Shown piece by piece: positions 1 through 9,690 of a stretch of DNA of 64,000 nucleotides; within the stretch, counting starts at the first letter, position 1; every line of letters starts with the position of its first letter. Source of the stretch: Chitinophagales bacterium (lineage in GTDB: Bacteria; Bacteroidota; Bacteroidia; Chitinophagales; JADJOU01); the NCBI GenBank assembly GCA_030832185.1, contig JAURJQ010000003.1:62001-126000 (forward strand), in the 5' to 3' direction. The notes below the pieces were generated by a model. It worked only from the letters and a program-made list of their open reading frames with translations, was not told where the DNA came from and did not search any database. The position numbers were made by a program, and so were the translations under genes.

Positions 1-2
1 CC

Positions 3-1394
3 CCTCTCAATGCTGTATTTATAGATATAGGTGAAGGAAAAGAAGCCTTTTTGCATTACACAGACTTGGGTGAAAAGTTTTCTTCATTTAGAGCCTATTT
101 TAATGGTATTCTGGCCAAGGAATCTCTGAAGATAGAAAAATTTATTATCAAATCTGAGTATCCAAAAGATGGTAAAATAGGAGAAATTCTTAAGGTAAAT
201 GATTATCTGGCTGTTCAGATTTTAAAAGAGCCAATGAGTAGCAAAGGAGCAAGACTTTCAGCGGATTTATCTATTGCTGGTAGATATCTTGTTTTGACGC
301 CTTTTATGCCACAATCTAATATCTCTAAGAAAATATCCAATCCAATAGAGCGCTCCAGACTGCGAGAAATCACCTCCAAGCTCACTATTAATAATATGGG
401 TGTCATCATTCGAACGGTGGCTGAGGGAAAAACAGTAAAAGAGCTTCATGAAGATTTCAATGAACTTCTAGAAAAATGGCAGGAGATTTGTAATCGAATA
501 AAGTCATCCAATGGCATTGTCAAATTATTTGAGGAGCAATCAAAATCGAATACCTTACTGAGAGACTTATTGAATGATAGTTTTACTAAAATTCATGTTC
601 ATGGTTCGGAATTATCTAGAAGTATTCAAACCTATGTTGACAAGATAGCGCCTGAAAAATCTGATATTATTAAAACCTATGAAAAAGAACCAGTCTTTGA
701 GGTACTAAATCTAGTGCCTAAGATTAAATCTTCTTTCAACAAGATTATTCCCCTCCCTTCTGGCGGCTACCTTATTATAGAGCAGACAGAAGCTATGTGC
801 GTCATCGACGTCAATAGCGGTGTGCATAAAGCTAAAAAAGATCTAGTTGAGAGCAATGATTCTATACTTAAAACCAATACAGAAGCAGCTAAAGAAATAG
901 CAAGACAACTGCGTTTGCGAGATATAGGTGGTATTATAGTCATCGACTTCATAGACACAAAGGTGCAAGAAACTAGGGAGGCTATTTATGAGTCTATGCT
1001 CGAGTTTATGCGAAAAGATAAGGCGAGTCATACGGTCCTTCCTTTATCTAAATTTTGTCTGATGCAAATCACCCGCAGCAGGACTAAGCCGCAGGAAAAA
1101 GTAAACACGAGAGAAGTATGTCCTAGCTGCAAAGGCTCTGGTAAAGTCTCTAATGTCATATTTATTACGGAGCATATTTTTAATAGACTCCAAGCCGCAC
1201 TTAAAATAGATAAGAACCTTACCTTGACTGTACATCCTTTCGTATACGCTTATTTGAAGCAAGGTTGGCTATCTGAATTTATGAAGTGGCAATGGCAATT
1301 AAAAACACGCATAAAACTTCGAAAAAACTCTAGTTTAGGGGTTGTTGATTTTAGCTTTACAGATAGAGCTGGCGAAGTCATTCTAAATAGCTAG
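3..1394 (+). CDS. rng: Ribonuclease E/G (5' end outside window)
   Basis: Endoribonuclease of the RNase E/G family, which acts in rRNA maturation and mRNA decay in the cytoplasm. The reading frame is open from base 3 without a start codon. The first residues (VFIDIGEGKEAFLHYTDLG) are the middle of an S1 RNA-binding domain, so the gene begins before the window; the TTG at 51 is internal. Two acidic catalytic motifs are visible, CVIDVNSG near base 800 and GGIIVIDFID near base 930. They correspond to the Mg-binding aspartates of E. coli RNase E. A zinc-link motif CPSCKGSG lies near base 1120. The protein stops soon after the RNase H-like and small domains, so it is RNase G-like and lacks the long RNase E scaffold tail. 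It converges with prfA across a 134-bp gap that holds an inverted repeat. Confidence 0.93.
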   Translation, partial: PLNAVFIDIGEGKEAFLHYTDLGEKFSSFRAYFNGILAKESLKIEKFIIKSEYPKDGKIGEILKVNDYLAVQILKEPMSSKGARLSADLSIAGRYLVLTPFMPQSNISKKISNPIERSRLREITSKLTINNMGVIIRTVAEGKTVKELHEDFNELLEKWQEICNRIKSSNGIVKLFEEQSKSNTLLRDLLNDSFTKIHVHGSELSRSIQTYVDKIAPEKSDIIKTYEKEPVFEVLNLVPKIKSSFNKIIPLPSGGYLIIEQTEAMCVIDVNSGVHKAKKDLVESNDSILKTNTEAAKEIARQLRLRDIGGIIVIDFIDTKVQETREAIYESMLEFMRKDKASHTVLPLSKFCLMQITRSRTKPQEKVNTREVCPSCKGSGKVSNVIFITEHIFNRLQAALKIDKNLTLTVHPFVYAYLKQGWLSEFMKWQWQLKTRIKLRKNSSLGVVDFSFTDRAGEVILNS

Positions 1395-1396
1395 AA

Positions 1397-1500
1397 TCTT
1401 AGTATTTTAACCGCAAAGTACACAGAGTTTTTCGCAAAGGAGTAAAGCCTTATATCAATATGACCATAAGGTCTAAAATATTACACCTGAAATACTAAGA
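1397..1500. repeat. Long-range inverted repeat between rng and prfA
   Basis: An 11-bp perfect inverted repeat, TCTTAGTATTT (1397-1407) and AAATACTAAGA (1490-1500), frames almost the whole intergenic region. Inside it are a short palindrome GACC-ATAA-GGTC (1462-1473) and two CGCAAAG words (1412-1418 and 1433-1439). The two flanking genes converge here. It could act as a bidirectional terminator or be a remnant of a dispersed repeat. No U-tract directly follows the arms, so the terminator reading is weak. Confidence 0.45.
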
Positions 1501-1528
1501 GTTTATTACTATAAACTCAATACTTTAA

Positions 1529-2599
1529 TTACATCGCATTTTCTTTCAACTTCTCAGCATTCTCTACAAATTTTAGAGAGTCGATCATCTCTTGAATATC
1601 TCCATTCATAAAGGCATCGAGAGAATAGATGGATTTATTGATACGGTGATCAGTGATTCTGCCTTGAGGATAATTATAGGTTCTGATTTTAGCACTTCGG
1701 TCACCCGTAGACACCAGTGATTTACGATGACTAGCTACATCACCCACTCTCTTTTCTAGCTCTAGGTCATAGAGTTTAGTTCGGAGCATATCCATGGCGC
1801 GGGCTCGGTTTCCATGCTGGGATCGCTCTACCTGGCACACGACCACGAGCCCAGAAGGCTTGTGCGTGAGTTGGACTTTAGTCTCTACCTTGTTTACATT
1901 CTGACCACCAGCGCCACCAGATCGCGAGGTAATCATTTCTATATCGGCAGGATTTATCTCGATATCAAACTCTTCTACTTCAAAAAGGACAGCTACTGTA
2001 GCTGCAGAGGTGTGAAGCCTTCCTTGAGATTCTGTCTTAGGCACTCGTTGTACGCGGTGTACGCCACTTTCATATTTCAAATCGCCATAGACGTTCTCGC
2101 CTTTGATGCTCAGCACCACTTCACGATACCCTTCTGTCGTCCCCTCACTTTCATCCATGATTTCGCACTTCCATTTTCGCAGGTCACAGAAGCGAGTATA
2201 CATGCGCATGAGATCTTCGGCAAAAATACAAGCCTCATCTCCACCTGTTCCGGCGCGAATTTCCATTATCACATCACGCTCGTCTTGCGGATCTTTGGGT
2301 ATAAGCATAAATCGGATAGCCTCTTCCATAGGTTCTACCAGGGGTGTTAGCTCATCCAATTCCATCTTAGCCATATCTTTCAGCTCGGCATCTGTTTCAT
2401 TTTTCAGAATATCTCTATTCGATTCTATATTGGATAGCAGGTTTTTATATTTCAAATAGCTCTCTGCTATGGGCTCTAAATTTCTATACTCCTTATTGAG
2501 GGCCTTAAATTTATCCATATCGGAAGTGGACTCAGGATCGCTCAATTTCTCCTCTAATTGTTTGAATTTAATAAAAAGACTCTCTAATTTATCTAACAT
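1529..2599 (-). CDS. prfA: Peptide chain release factor 1
   Basis: Class I release factor that reads UAA and UAG and triggers peptidyl-tRNA hydrolysis in the ribosome. The 356-aa length is standard. The hydrolysis motif GGQ is present ([11 protein letters not shown]). Just before it, [17 protein letters not shown] carries the stop-codon-reading tripeptide as PKT, where E. coli RF1 has PAT and RF2 has SPF; this places it in the RF1 group. The start is the ATG complement at 2597-2599. It is a single-gene unit on the minus strand, with 198 bp to the divergent fsa. Confidence 0.97.
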   Translation of the reverse strand: MLDKLESLFIKFKQLEEKLSDPESTSDMDKFKALNKEYRNLEPIAESYLKYKNLLSNIESNRDILKNETDAELKDMAKMELDELTPLVEPMEEAIRFMLIPKDPQDERDVIMEIRAGTGGDEACIFAEDLMRMYTRFCDLRKWKCEIMDESEGTTEGYREVVLSIKGENVYGDLKYESGVHRVQRVPKTESQGRLHTSAATVAVLFEVEEFDIEINPADIEMITSRSGGAGGQNVNKVETKVQLTHKPSGLVVVCQVERSQHGNRARAMDMLRTKLYDLELEKRVGDVASHRKSLVSTGDRSAKIRTYNYPQGRITDHRINKSIYSLDAFMNGDIQEMIDSLKFVENAEKLKENAM

Positions 2600-2797
2600 A
2601 TGGCTCTAAAAGTGGGCAAAAATAGCGAAATTTAGCTAGATAGGACGGTGAAGTTGTTATAGCTAATGATATAAGATTTTAGTGAGTTCTCAGGGTTATA
2701 TTCATGAACTAATATGTCCATAGTTTGTGGATTAAAATGCAAGTTTCGGCATTCAATTTACCTTACTTTTACCTTTTTATAATTTAAATCAATCAAA

Positions 2798-3451
2798 ATG
2801 AAATTTTATATAGACACCGCTGTATTGGCTGAGATAAAAGAGGCACATGAAATGGGAATTCTAGATGGTGTAACCACGAATCCTTCTCTCATGGCAAAAT
2901 TAGGCATTCAAGGCAAAGAGGCCATTCATAAGCACTATAAAGCTATCTGTGATATCACTTCGGGAGAAGTCAGTGCAGAGGTGCTTTCTACAGACGTTGA
3001 AGGTATGATCAGTGAAGGTGAAGAATTGGCCAAGATTGCCAAAAATATTGTGGTAAAAATACCAATGACGGCTGATGGTCTCAAGGCGATCAAACATTTC
3101 AAATCTAAAGGTATAAAGACGAACTGCACCTTAGTGTTCAGTGCAGGGCAAGCTCTGCTCGCTGCCAAAGCAGGCGCTACTATGATTTCACCTTTCATAG
3201 GTAGAATAGATGATAGCAACTGGGATGGGGTGCAATTGATTTATCAAATCCTAGAAGTATTTAGAAATTATGACTTCGAGACAGAGGTTTTAGCTGCCTC
3301 TATCCGCAATCCACTGCATATAGTCAAATGTGCAGAAGCTGGAGCAGATATAGCTACTTGCCCACTCGGTGCTATCAAAGGTCTTTTAAATCATCCACTG
3401 ACCAATATAGGTTTGGCTCAGTTTATCGAAGATTCTAAAAAATTCGCTTAG
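2798..3451 (+). CDS. fsa: Transaldolase-like fructose-6-phosphate aldolase
   Basis: Small transaldolase/FSA-family TIM barrel (217 aa), which transfers or cleaves dihydroxyacetone units of sugar phosphates in the cytoplasm. The Schiff-base lysine lies in the conserved VVKIPMTADGLKAIK segment. The N-terminal MKFYIDTAVLAEIKEA and the DGVTTNPSL motif are typical of the family. The short length fits FSA/TalC rather than full-length transaldolase B. Sequence alone does not decide between transaldolase and F6P aldolase activity. recN starts 8 bp after its stop, so the two genes are probably cotranscribed. Confidence 0.93.
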   Translation: MKFYIDTAVLAEIKEAHEMGILDGVTTNPSLMAKLGIQGKEAIHKHYKAICDITSGEVSAEVLSTDVEGMISEGEELAKIAKNIVVKIPMTADGLKAIKHFKSKGIKTNCTLVFSAGQALLAAKAGATMISPFIGRIDDSNWDGVQLIYQILEVFRNYDFETEVLAASIRNPLHIVKCAEAGADIATCPLGAIKGLLNHPLTNIGLAQFIEDSKKFA

Positions 3452-3459
3452 ATTAAACT

Positions 3460-5115
3460 ATGCTCAAAAGGCTACTAATAAAGAACTATGCTATAATAGA
3501 TGAGGTAGAAATTGATTTTTCTCCTCGACTGAATATCATCACAGGGGAGACCGGTGCTGGTAAATCTATATTATTAGGCGCTCTAGGTCTGATCAAAGGC
3601 GAACGAGCCCAGACACAAATGGTGCGCTCTTCTGATAAAAAATGTATCATAGAAGCGGTGTTTGATTTGAGTGAAACTCGATTGGAATTATGGTTTCAGC
3701 TGGTGAATATTCCCTATCAGAAATTGACTACGGTGAGACGAGAGCTCAGTGCCGATGGCAAGACCAAGGCGTTTATCAATGATATAGCGTGTAATGTTTC
3801 TTTATTACAAGACCTAGGGAATAGATTAGTAGAAATACATTCACAACACGATAGTTTGGAATTGAAGTCTTCAGAATTTCAATTGGAAGTGGTGGATGCT
3901 TTCGCGGATAATTCTTCTTTGAAATTGGAAATGGCCCAGTCCTTTTCCAGTCTGAAGACTATGCAAAAAGAGCATCAACTCCTAGTGCATTCTCAGTCGA
4001 AAAGCCAAGCAGAAAAAGATCTTCAGACTTATCAACTACAAGAGCTTAATCAATACGATTTCGAAGAATGGGATCAAACGAAAATAGAAGCTGATCATTT
4101 ATTGTCAGAGAATGCGTTGGAGATTAAGCAATTGATTTCCGGTTCTGTTCGAGCAATGACTCAGGATGAGATAAATCTTTTAGACTCATTGAAAGAAATT
4201 TTATCCAGATTGAGAAAGTTTGAAAAATTTTCGAAAGAACTGACAGACATCAATGAGCAGATGGATAACTCGCTGGAACAACTCAGTGAAGTCGCAAGAG
4301 ATTATGAAGCTCTAGCAGACAATACTGAATTTGATGAGGAGCAATTAATAGAGCTGCGAGAAAAGGTGGAGTTCATTCATAAAATGCTTCGCAAACATCA
4401 AGTGACCAATTTATCTGAGTTAATAGTTTTAAAACAAGATTTAGCTACAGCGCTGCAATACGGAGAAAATCTCAATGAAAAGATTTCGGAGTTAGAATTA
4501 GCGCTATCGAAACAAAAAACGAAATGTCTAGAATTAGCTTCTCAGTTATCTACACGTCGTCAAGATGTCTTATCGCTTATTGAGACCCAACTGTTAGATA
4601 ATTTGAAAGAGCTGCAAATGGAGAATAGTCAGTTTCAAATCGAACTGATTTCAGATGACAATAAATTGTCAGAAAAGGGATTTGATTCCGTTGAATTTTT
4701 ATTTACAGCGAATGCGGGTAGTCCTCTTCGTGAGTTAAAAAGAGCTGTATCAGGAGGAGAGATGTCGAGATTTATGTTAGCTATCAAGTCACTCATAGCT
4801 CAGAAAATAGATTTGGCTACTATGATATTTGATGAGATAGATACGGGAGTTTCTGGTCTAGTAGCCAATAAGGTGGCTACAGTTTTAGATAAATTGTCAA
4901 AAGCCCATCAGATAATTGCTATCACTCATTTACCGCAGATAGCGAGTAGAGGTTCCCATCATATTAGCGTATATAAATCGACCGAAAACAAAGTGACGAC
5001 GACCCATCTCAAACTACTGCATCAAGCCGATAGAGAGATAGAAATAGCCCGCATGATCAGCGGTGAAAGCATTACCCCTGCTTCATTGACGAGTGCAAGG
5101 GAGCTTTTGGGGTAA
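3460..5115 (+). CDS. recN: DNA repair protein RecN
   Basis: SMC-like ATPase that acts at DNA double-strand breaks. The Walker A motif GETGAGKS is at residues 29-36. The C-terminal half has the ABC signature (VSGGEMSRFMLAIK) and Walker B (MIFDEIDTGVSG), followed by an H-loop region (AITHLPQIASRG). The middle (about residues 150-380) is rich in Glu, Lys and Leu, as expected for the coiled coil. The 551-aa length is normal. It is probably translated from an fsa-recN transcript. I see no LexA-type operator in the 8-bp gap. Confidence 0.96.
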   Translation: MLKRLLIKNYAIIDEVEIDFSPRLNIITGETGAGKSILLGALGLIKGERAQTQMVRSSDKKCIIEAVFDLSETRLELWFQLVNIPYQKLTTVRRELSADGKTKAFINDIACNVSLLQDLGNRLVEIHSQHDSLELKSSEFQLEVVDAFADNSSLKLEMAQSFSSLKTMQKEHQLLVHSQSKSQAEKDLQTYQLQELNQYDFEEWDQTKIEADHLLSENALEIKQLISGSVRAMTQDEINLLDSLKEILSRLRKFEKFSKELTDINEQMDNSLEQLSEVARDYEALADNTEFDEEQLIELREKVEFIHKMLRKHQVTNLSELIVLKQDLATALQYGENLNEKISELELALSKQKTKCLELASQLSTRRQDVLSLIETQLLDNLKELQMENSQFQIELISDDNKLSEKGFDSVEFLFTANAGSPLRELKRAVSGGEMSRFMLAIKSLIAQKIDLATMIFDEIDTGVSGLVANKVATVLDKLSKAHQIIAITHLPQIASRGSHHISVYKSTENKVTTTHLKLLHQADREIEIARMISGESITPASLTSARELLG

Positions 5116-5174
5116 CTATATATTCAAATTGATTACTGCAACTTAAAAATTCTTTTAGACTGCTATATATTCAA
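5116..5174. repeat. 12-bp direct repeat pair in recN/oligopeptidase gap
   Basis: The word CTATATATTCAA occurs at 5116-5127 and again at 5163-5174, each followed shortly by a near match to ATTACT. Both lie in the AT-rich gap between convergent genes. No function can be assigned. Confidence 0.4.
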
Positions 5175-5253
5175 TAATTACTAGGTGCTTATATATTAGT
5201 TCTTAAGATCTGATTTCGGCAGTTATTTTATTCTCTTCTAAATGAACAGTAAC

Positions 5254-7383
5254 TTATTCGATTTCAGATAATTTTGGTTTGATCCCCATTTCATAAAAGA
5301 TATAGGAATAAATATCAGCAGTCAACTCAAGCATCTTTTTGGTATTGCTAGATCCATGGCCGCTTTTGGAGTCTATGCGTATAAGCATTGGATTTTTGCC
5401 CTTATATTTTTCTTGGAGAGTAGCCGCATATTTAAATGAATGTGCAGGAACTACCCGGTCATCATGGTCTGCGGTGGTTACTAGTATACTCGGATAATTT
5501 AATCCAGTTTTTATATTATGCAAGGGAGAATAACTTCTTAGATTTTCAAAGCTAAGGGAGTCAGACTCACTGGAACCATAATCCGTTATCCAGGCTTTAC
5601 CAATGGTGAATTTGTGAAAGCGCAACATATCCATGACGCCTACCTGCGGTATAGCTACGCGGAATAAATCTGGCCGCTGATTGGTAACGGCACCTACGAG
5701 TAGTCCTCCATTACTACCTCCTCGGATGGCTAGATATTTATTGGAGGTATACTTTTTCTGAATTAAAAATTCAGCCGCAGCTATAAAATCATTAAAAACA
5801 TTTTGCTTATTATACTTCATACCAGCTTCGTGCCATTTTTCTCCATACTCACCACCACCTCTCAAGCAGGCCTGTGCATAGACTCCACCGGCCTCTAGAA
5901 AAGGAATTAGGGTAGGGCTAAAGTTGGGCTGAAGAGATACATTAAATCCACCATAGCCATAGAGAAGGGTAGGATTTTTGCCATCTAGTTTGATTCCTTT
6001 TTTATAAATGATAAATAAAGGTATTTTCGTCCCATCCTTAGAAGGGTAAAAAATTCGTTCGGTTGTGAAATCAGTTTGGCCCTTAAATTCTGATTGTTTA
6101 AACACTATGCTTTCTCCAGTTTTTAGATTGTATTGGTAGATAGTAGGCGGCAAGCCTAAGGAGTTGAAACTATAATATAGAATACTATCGTCATGATTTT
6201 CATTCACATTGCTGGCTGTGCCCCATGTTGGGTAAGCTAGTTCCCCAATTCTCTCTCCAGTGTATTTATGAATAGTGCATTTGGATGCTACATCTTCTAG
6301 ATACTGCACAAATAGTCTTTTGCCAGACGAACGTATACTAGACATGACATTCTTAGATTCTGGAATGAGAACCTGACTTTCTGCTAGATTAAAATTAGCT
6401 CTTGGTATGGATATGACTTTATTATTCGGAGCTTTTTCATTGGTGCCTAGTATGATTTTATTTTCTAATACTTCAATAACCCAGTAGTTATAGTCCGTAA
6501 TACTATCCTTGATAGGAATAAATGAAAAGAAAGAATCAGTTAAATCTTTTACATATAGTGCATTTCCGCGTTTATTTGTACCTCTATCCCCAATCGATAG
6601 AAATAGCAAATCTTCATCATCTGAAGTGTAAGCGTAGAAAGACTTATTTGGGTGCAATTTATCCTCATAAATTAACTTATCTCTATCCTGTGCCGTCCCT
6701 ATTTTATGGAAATATACTTGATTGTTTATATTTTCAACAGAGAGTTTGCTTTCACTTTTATCCACTGCTGGAAATCGACTGTAATAAAATCCATCAGCTT
6801 TCCATCCTATTCCAGAAAATTTCACCCAGAGTATTTCATCAGATAGAAATTTTTTAGTGGTGAGATCCAATACTTTTATATTCTGCCAATCGCTACCATT
6901 TTCTGATAAAGATATAGCGGCTAGGGTTCCTTCTTTATTGATTTCAAATTGCTTGATAGCTGTAGTTCCATCTTCACTCAAGGTGTTGGGGTCAATAATG
7001 AGTTCTTCTATCCCTGTGAGTTTATTTTTTCTATAAATACTGGATTGATTCTGAAGCCCATTGTTGTAATACCAATAAATCCACTCCTTTTTTTGAAATG
7101 GGGTGGAATATTTCGGGTAATTATACATTTCTTCTATTCGTTTAAAAAAGGCATCTCTATGGGGTATTTTACCAAGATACTTCTGTGTAAGCATATTCTG
7201 CGCCTCGACCCATTTTTTCGTTTCTTCACTATGGTCGTCTTCTAGCCAGCGATATGGATCTTCTACTTTCTTAGTGCCATAGGTGTCTATTTGCTTCACT
7301 TTTCTCGTCACAGGATATTTTAACTGTGCACCAGAAATGCTCACAATGAATAATAAATGAAGAATCAGCAATAATCGCATCAT
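5254..7383 (-). CDS. Secreted prolyl oligopeptidase (S9A family)
   Basis: Serine peptidase that cleaves short peptides after proline. It has a seven-bladed N-terminal propeller, which opens with the family's DPYRWLED motif, and a C-terminal alpha/beta hydrolase domain. The catalytic serine is in GGSNGGLL, the aspartate region is TADHDDRVVPAHS, and the histidine region is SGHGSSN. The frame extends to a TTG at 7407, but the ATG at 7381-7383 gives a clean signal peptide (MMRLLLILHLLFIVSISGA, then Q), so I chose it. Export to the periplasm is inferred from that peptide. The length (709 aa) is typical. It appears to be monocistronic and converges with recN. Confidence 0.93.
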   Translation of the reverse strand: MMRLLLILHLLFIVSISGAQLKYPVTRKVKQIDTYGTKKVEDPYRWLEDDHSEETKKWVEAQNMLTQKYLGKIPHRDAFFKRIEEMYNYPKYSTPFQKKEWIYWYYNNGLQNQSSIYRKNKLTGIEELIIDPNTLSEDGTTAIKQFEINKEGTLAAISLSENGSDWQNIKVLDLTTKKFLSDEILWVKFSGIGWKADGFYYSRFPAVDKSESKLSVENINNQVYFHKIGTAQDRDKLIYEDKLHPNKSFYAYTSDDEDLLFLSIGDRGTNKRGNALYVKDLTDSFFSFIPIKDSITDYNYWVIEVLENKIILGTNEKAPNNKVISIPRANFNLAESQVLIPESKNVMSSIRSSGKRLFVQYLEDVASKCTIHKYTGERIGELAYPTWGTASNVNENHDDSILYYSFNSLGLPPTIYQYNLKTGESIVFKQSEFKGQTDFTTERIFYPSKDGTKIPLFIIYKKGIKLDGKNPTLLYGYGGFNVSLQPNFSPTLIPFLEAGGVYAQACLRGGGEYGEKWHEAGMKYNKQNVFNDFIAAAEFLIQKKYTSNKYLAIRGGSNGGLLVGAVTNQRPDLFRVAIPQVGVMDMLRFHKFTIGKAWITDYGSSESDSLSFENLRSYSPLHNIKTGLNYPSILVTTADHDDRVVPAHSFKYAATLQEKYKGKNPMLIRIDSKSGHGSSNTKKMLELTADIYSYIFYEMGIKPKLSEIE

Positions 7384-7492
7384 AAGTCTATAGTGTCTAA
7401 CTCTCAAATCTAATCATATGTTAAAAAATAGGATGAAAAATTCTAGTATTTAACCATAGTTTTTTTTTCGTTTAGATTAGTGCCATTATTTA

Positions 7493-8302
7493 CTAAAAAG
7501 CGACAAAATAAGGGTTTAAAATATTCTCTTTGTTATAGTCCAAAGGAGTAGAATCTTCATATTTCATTAAATTTCTCCCAGCTTCCTCCAATATGATTTG
7601 AGCGGCAGCCGTATCCCATTCTGAGGTAGGTTGCATACGTATATTTACATCGACTAGTCCATGTGCTATTCTGCAGAATTTCAGAGAACTTCCCATATCT
7701 ATTGCTTGAATAGTGAAGTCATCTTGCTCAATATAATCTTCTAATACAAACCCATCGCTATGTGATCTAGATAAAATTACCTTTAGATTTGAATTACCTA
7801 ATGATACGAATTTTTTATCTCTAAAATCTATACTAGATTTGGATTTTAGTTTTGTCCTCTTTGATCCATATTGAAAGAAACTTCCTTTACCTTTGATGGC
7901 AAAATACATTTCTTTGAAAACAGGGGCATAAATTATTCCTAAGACAGGTTTCCCATACTCTACCAAAGCTATATTGACTGTAAATTCCCTTCGTTTACTA
8001 ATAAATTCTTTGGTTCCATCTAGCGGATCTATAATCCAAAGTTGCTTCCAATCTTTTCTAGTGTTATAGTGAATATCATCGTTCTCTTCACTTAGGAGTG
8101 GGATGGTATATTTAGAAAAAAGATAATCCGTAATGATTTGATTCGCTTTCTTGTCAGCTAAGGTCAGAGGCGATCCGTCTATTTTTTTTATAACCTCAAA
8201 GGATTGATTATATACTTCCATAATAGCTTCTCCTGCTCGGATAGCTATCTGAAGGAGCTCTTCTAAATCAATAACCTCTATCGGTGTAATAGTTGAATGC
8301 AT
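7493..8302 (-). CDS. cysQ: 3'(2'),5'-bisphosphate nucleotidase CysQ
   Basis: Inositol-monophosphatase-superfamily enzyme that removes the 3' phosphate of adenosine 3',5'-bisphosphate, the by-product of PAPS use. Metal-binding motifs are present: LLSEEN, WIIDPLDGTKEF and EWDTAAAQIIL near the C-terminus. The frame can start at a TTG (8323) or at the ATG at 8300-8302; I chose the ATG. Either start overlaps the end of rfbD (8278), which implies translational coupling. As last gene of the cpsB-rfbC-rfbD-cysQ operon it may support sulfation-related or general nucleotide recycling. That link is inference. Confidence 0.9.
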   Translation of the reverse strand: MHSTITPIEVIDLEELLQIAIRAGEAIMEVYNQSFEVIKKIDGSPLTLADKKANQIITDYLFSKYTIPLLSEENDDIHYNTRKDWKQLWIIDPLDGTKEFISKRREFTVNIALVEYGKPVLGIIYAPVFKEMYFAIKGKGSFFQYGSKRTKLKSKSSIDFRDKKFVSLGNSNLKVILSRSHSDGFVLEDYIEQDDFTIQAIDMGSSLKFCRIAHGLVDVNIRMQPTSEWDTAAAQIILEEAGRNLMKYEDSTPLDYNKENILNPYFVAF

Positions 8303-9138
8303 TTGGCTAAACTTTCCTTCCAATGTGGTATGGATATATTATAGTGAGATTTAATTTTTGATTTATCCATGACGCTGTAGCTGGGTCTCAATGCTGGTGT
8401 GGGATAGCTTTCTGCGGGTATGGGGTGCACTTGGCAGGTTAGGTGATTCAGTTTCATGATTTCATAGGCAAAATCATACCAACTAGCTACTCCTTCGTTG
8501 GAGTAATGATAGATGTTGTTTTTGTGACTTGTTAGCTGCTCCAGATGTGATAGGATAAAAAAGGCTAAATCACCGCAGTAAGTTGGTGAGCCAATTTGAT
8601 CAACTACTACATTTATTGACTCTCGCTCATTTCCTAGCTTGATCATCGTCTTGACGAAATTATGACCAAAGCTACTATAGAGCCAAGAGGTACGAATAAT
8701 GGTGTAGTCGCAGCCTGAGACTTTTATAGCTTCTTCTCCTTTCCATTTACTCTTACCATAGATAGAAATAGGATGTGTTGAATCTTCTTCCTTATAAGGT
8801 TTAGAGTTATTACCATCAAATACGAAATCTGTAGAAATATGAATAAGATGGCATTTCATTTTAAGTGCTTGTTTCGCTATATTTTGAGCACCAAATTCAT
8901 TGATTTCTGTAGCGCGTTTTTGTTCAGTCTCCGCCTTGTCCACAGCAGTGTATGCAGCACAATTGATGACGAAGTTTGGCATTGTATTTTGAAAAGCAAT
9001 TTGAACTGCAATAGGATCTGAAACATCTGTATCTGCCTGAGAGGCAAAATAGAATTGATGAGAAAGGAAATCTCCTTGAAGTTTTTTCAATTCACTAGCC
9101 AACTGTCCGCTAGAACCAATGATCAGTATATTAGCCAT
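8278..9138 (-). CDS. rfbD: dTDP-4-dehydrorhamnose reductase
   Basis: Last step of dTDP-L-rhamnose synthesis, an NAD(P)H-dependent SDR enzyme. The N-terminal nucleotide-binding motif is ILIIGSSGQLASEL. The active-site YxxxK is in ISIYGKSKWKGEEA, and TSWLYSSFGHNFVKTM is the usual substrate region. Two ATGs are possible (9150 and 9138). The second starts directly at the beta strand of the Rossmann fold and gives an 8-nt overlap with the rfbC stop, so I prefer it. Partner genes rfbA and rfbB are not in the window. Confidence 0.93.
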   Translation of the reverse strand: MANILIIGSSGQLASELKKLQGDFLSHQFYFASQADTDVSDPIAVQIAFQNTMPNFVINCAAYTAVDKAETEQKRATEINEFGAQNIAKQALKMKCHLIHISTDFVFDGNNSKPYKEEDSTHPISIYGKSKWKGEEAIKVSGCDYTIIRTSWLYSSFGHNFVKTMIKLGNERESINVVVDQIGSPTYCGDLAFFILSHLEQLTSHKNNIYHYSNEGVASWYDFAYEIMKLNHLTCQVHPIPAESYPTPALRPSYSVMDKSKIKSHYNISIPHWKESLAKCIQLLHR

Positions 9139-9688
9139 AGACGAAATCATTGAGACAGTTCTCTAAATTTGGAAGGATTTCATCCTTTTCTGATAATAGT
9201 ATTTGACTAATATCCATAGGCCACTCTATATTTATTGACTTATCGTTCCACACCAATCCACCTTCGGATGGTTTGTGATAGAAATTGTCACATTTATAGG
9301 CAAAAATAGTATGATCTTCTAGTACAACAAAGCCATGAGCAAAGCCTCTTGGGATAAACATTTGCAGTTGATTTTCTTCTGATAAGATAGTTCCAAAATA
9401 CTGTCCAAATGTAGGTGAACCTTTGCGAATATCTACAGCTACATCATAGACGGATCCTTTGATTACTCGAACAAGTTTAGCCTGAGCATAATCTCCCATT
9501 TGATAGTGAAGACCACGCAGCACTCCTCTAGAGGACTCAGATTGATTATCCTGCACAAAGGTTGCTGTAATCCCGACTTCTTTTATTTTATTTAAATTAT
9601 AGGACTCAAAAAAAGAACCACGAGAATCTTTAAACACATTGTGTTTAAATAAAATGACCTCGGGTATACTTGTTGTGAACTGTTGCAT
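9131..9688 (-). CDS. rfbC: dTDP-4-dehydrorhamnose 3,5-epimerase
   Basis: Cupin-fold epimerase acting on dTDP-4-keto-6-deoxyglucose in rhamnose synthesis. Family motifs are complete: FKDSRGSFFESY, the active-site histidine region GVLRGLHYQ, the KLVRVIKGSVYDVAVDIRKGS strand and IPRGFAHGFVVL. The length of 185 aa is standard. It starts 2 nt after the stop of the phosphatase gene and overlaps rfbD, so it is part of a tight operon. Confidence 0.96.
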   Translation of the reverse strand: MQQFTTSIPEVILFKHNVFKDSRGSFFESYNLNKIKEVGITATFVQDNQSESSRGVLRGLHYQMGDYAQAKLVRVIKGSVYDVAVDIRKGSPTFGQYFGTILSEENQLQMFIPRGFAHGFVVLEDHTIFAYKCDNFYHKPSEGGLVWNDKSINIEWPMDISQILLSEKDEILPNLENCLNDFVYG

Positions 9689-9690
9689 AC

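Noticed and set aside
1814-2350. 178-aa plus-strand ORF
   Set aside because: It lies wholly inside prfA on the opposite strand and has no family character.
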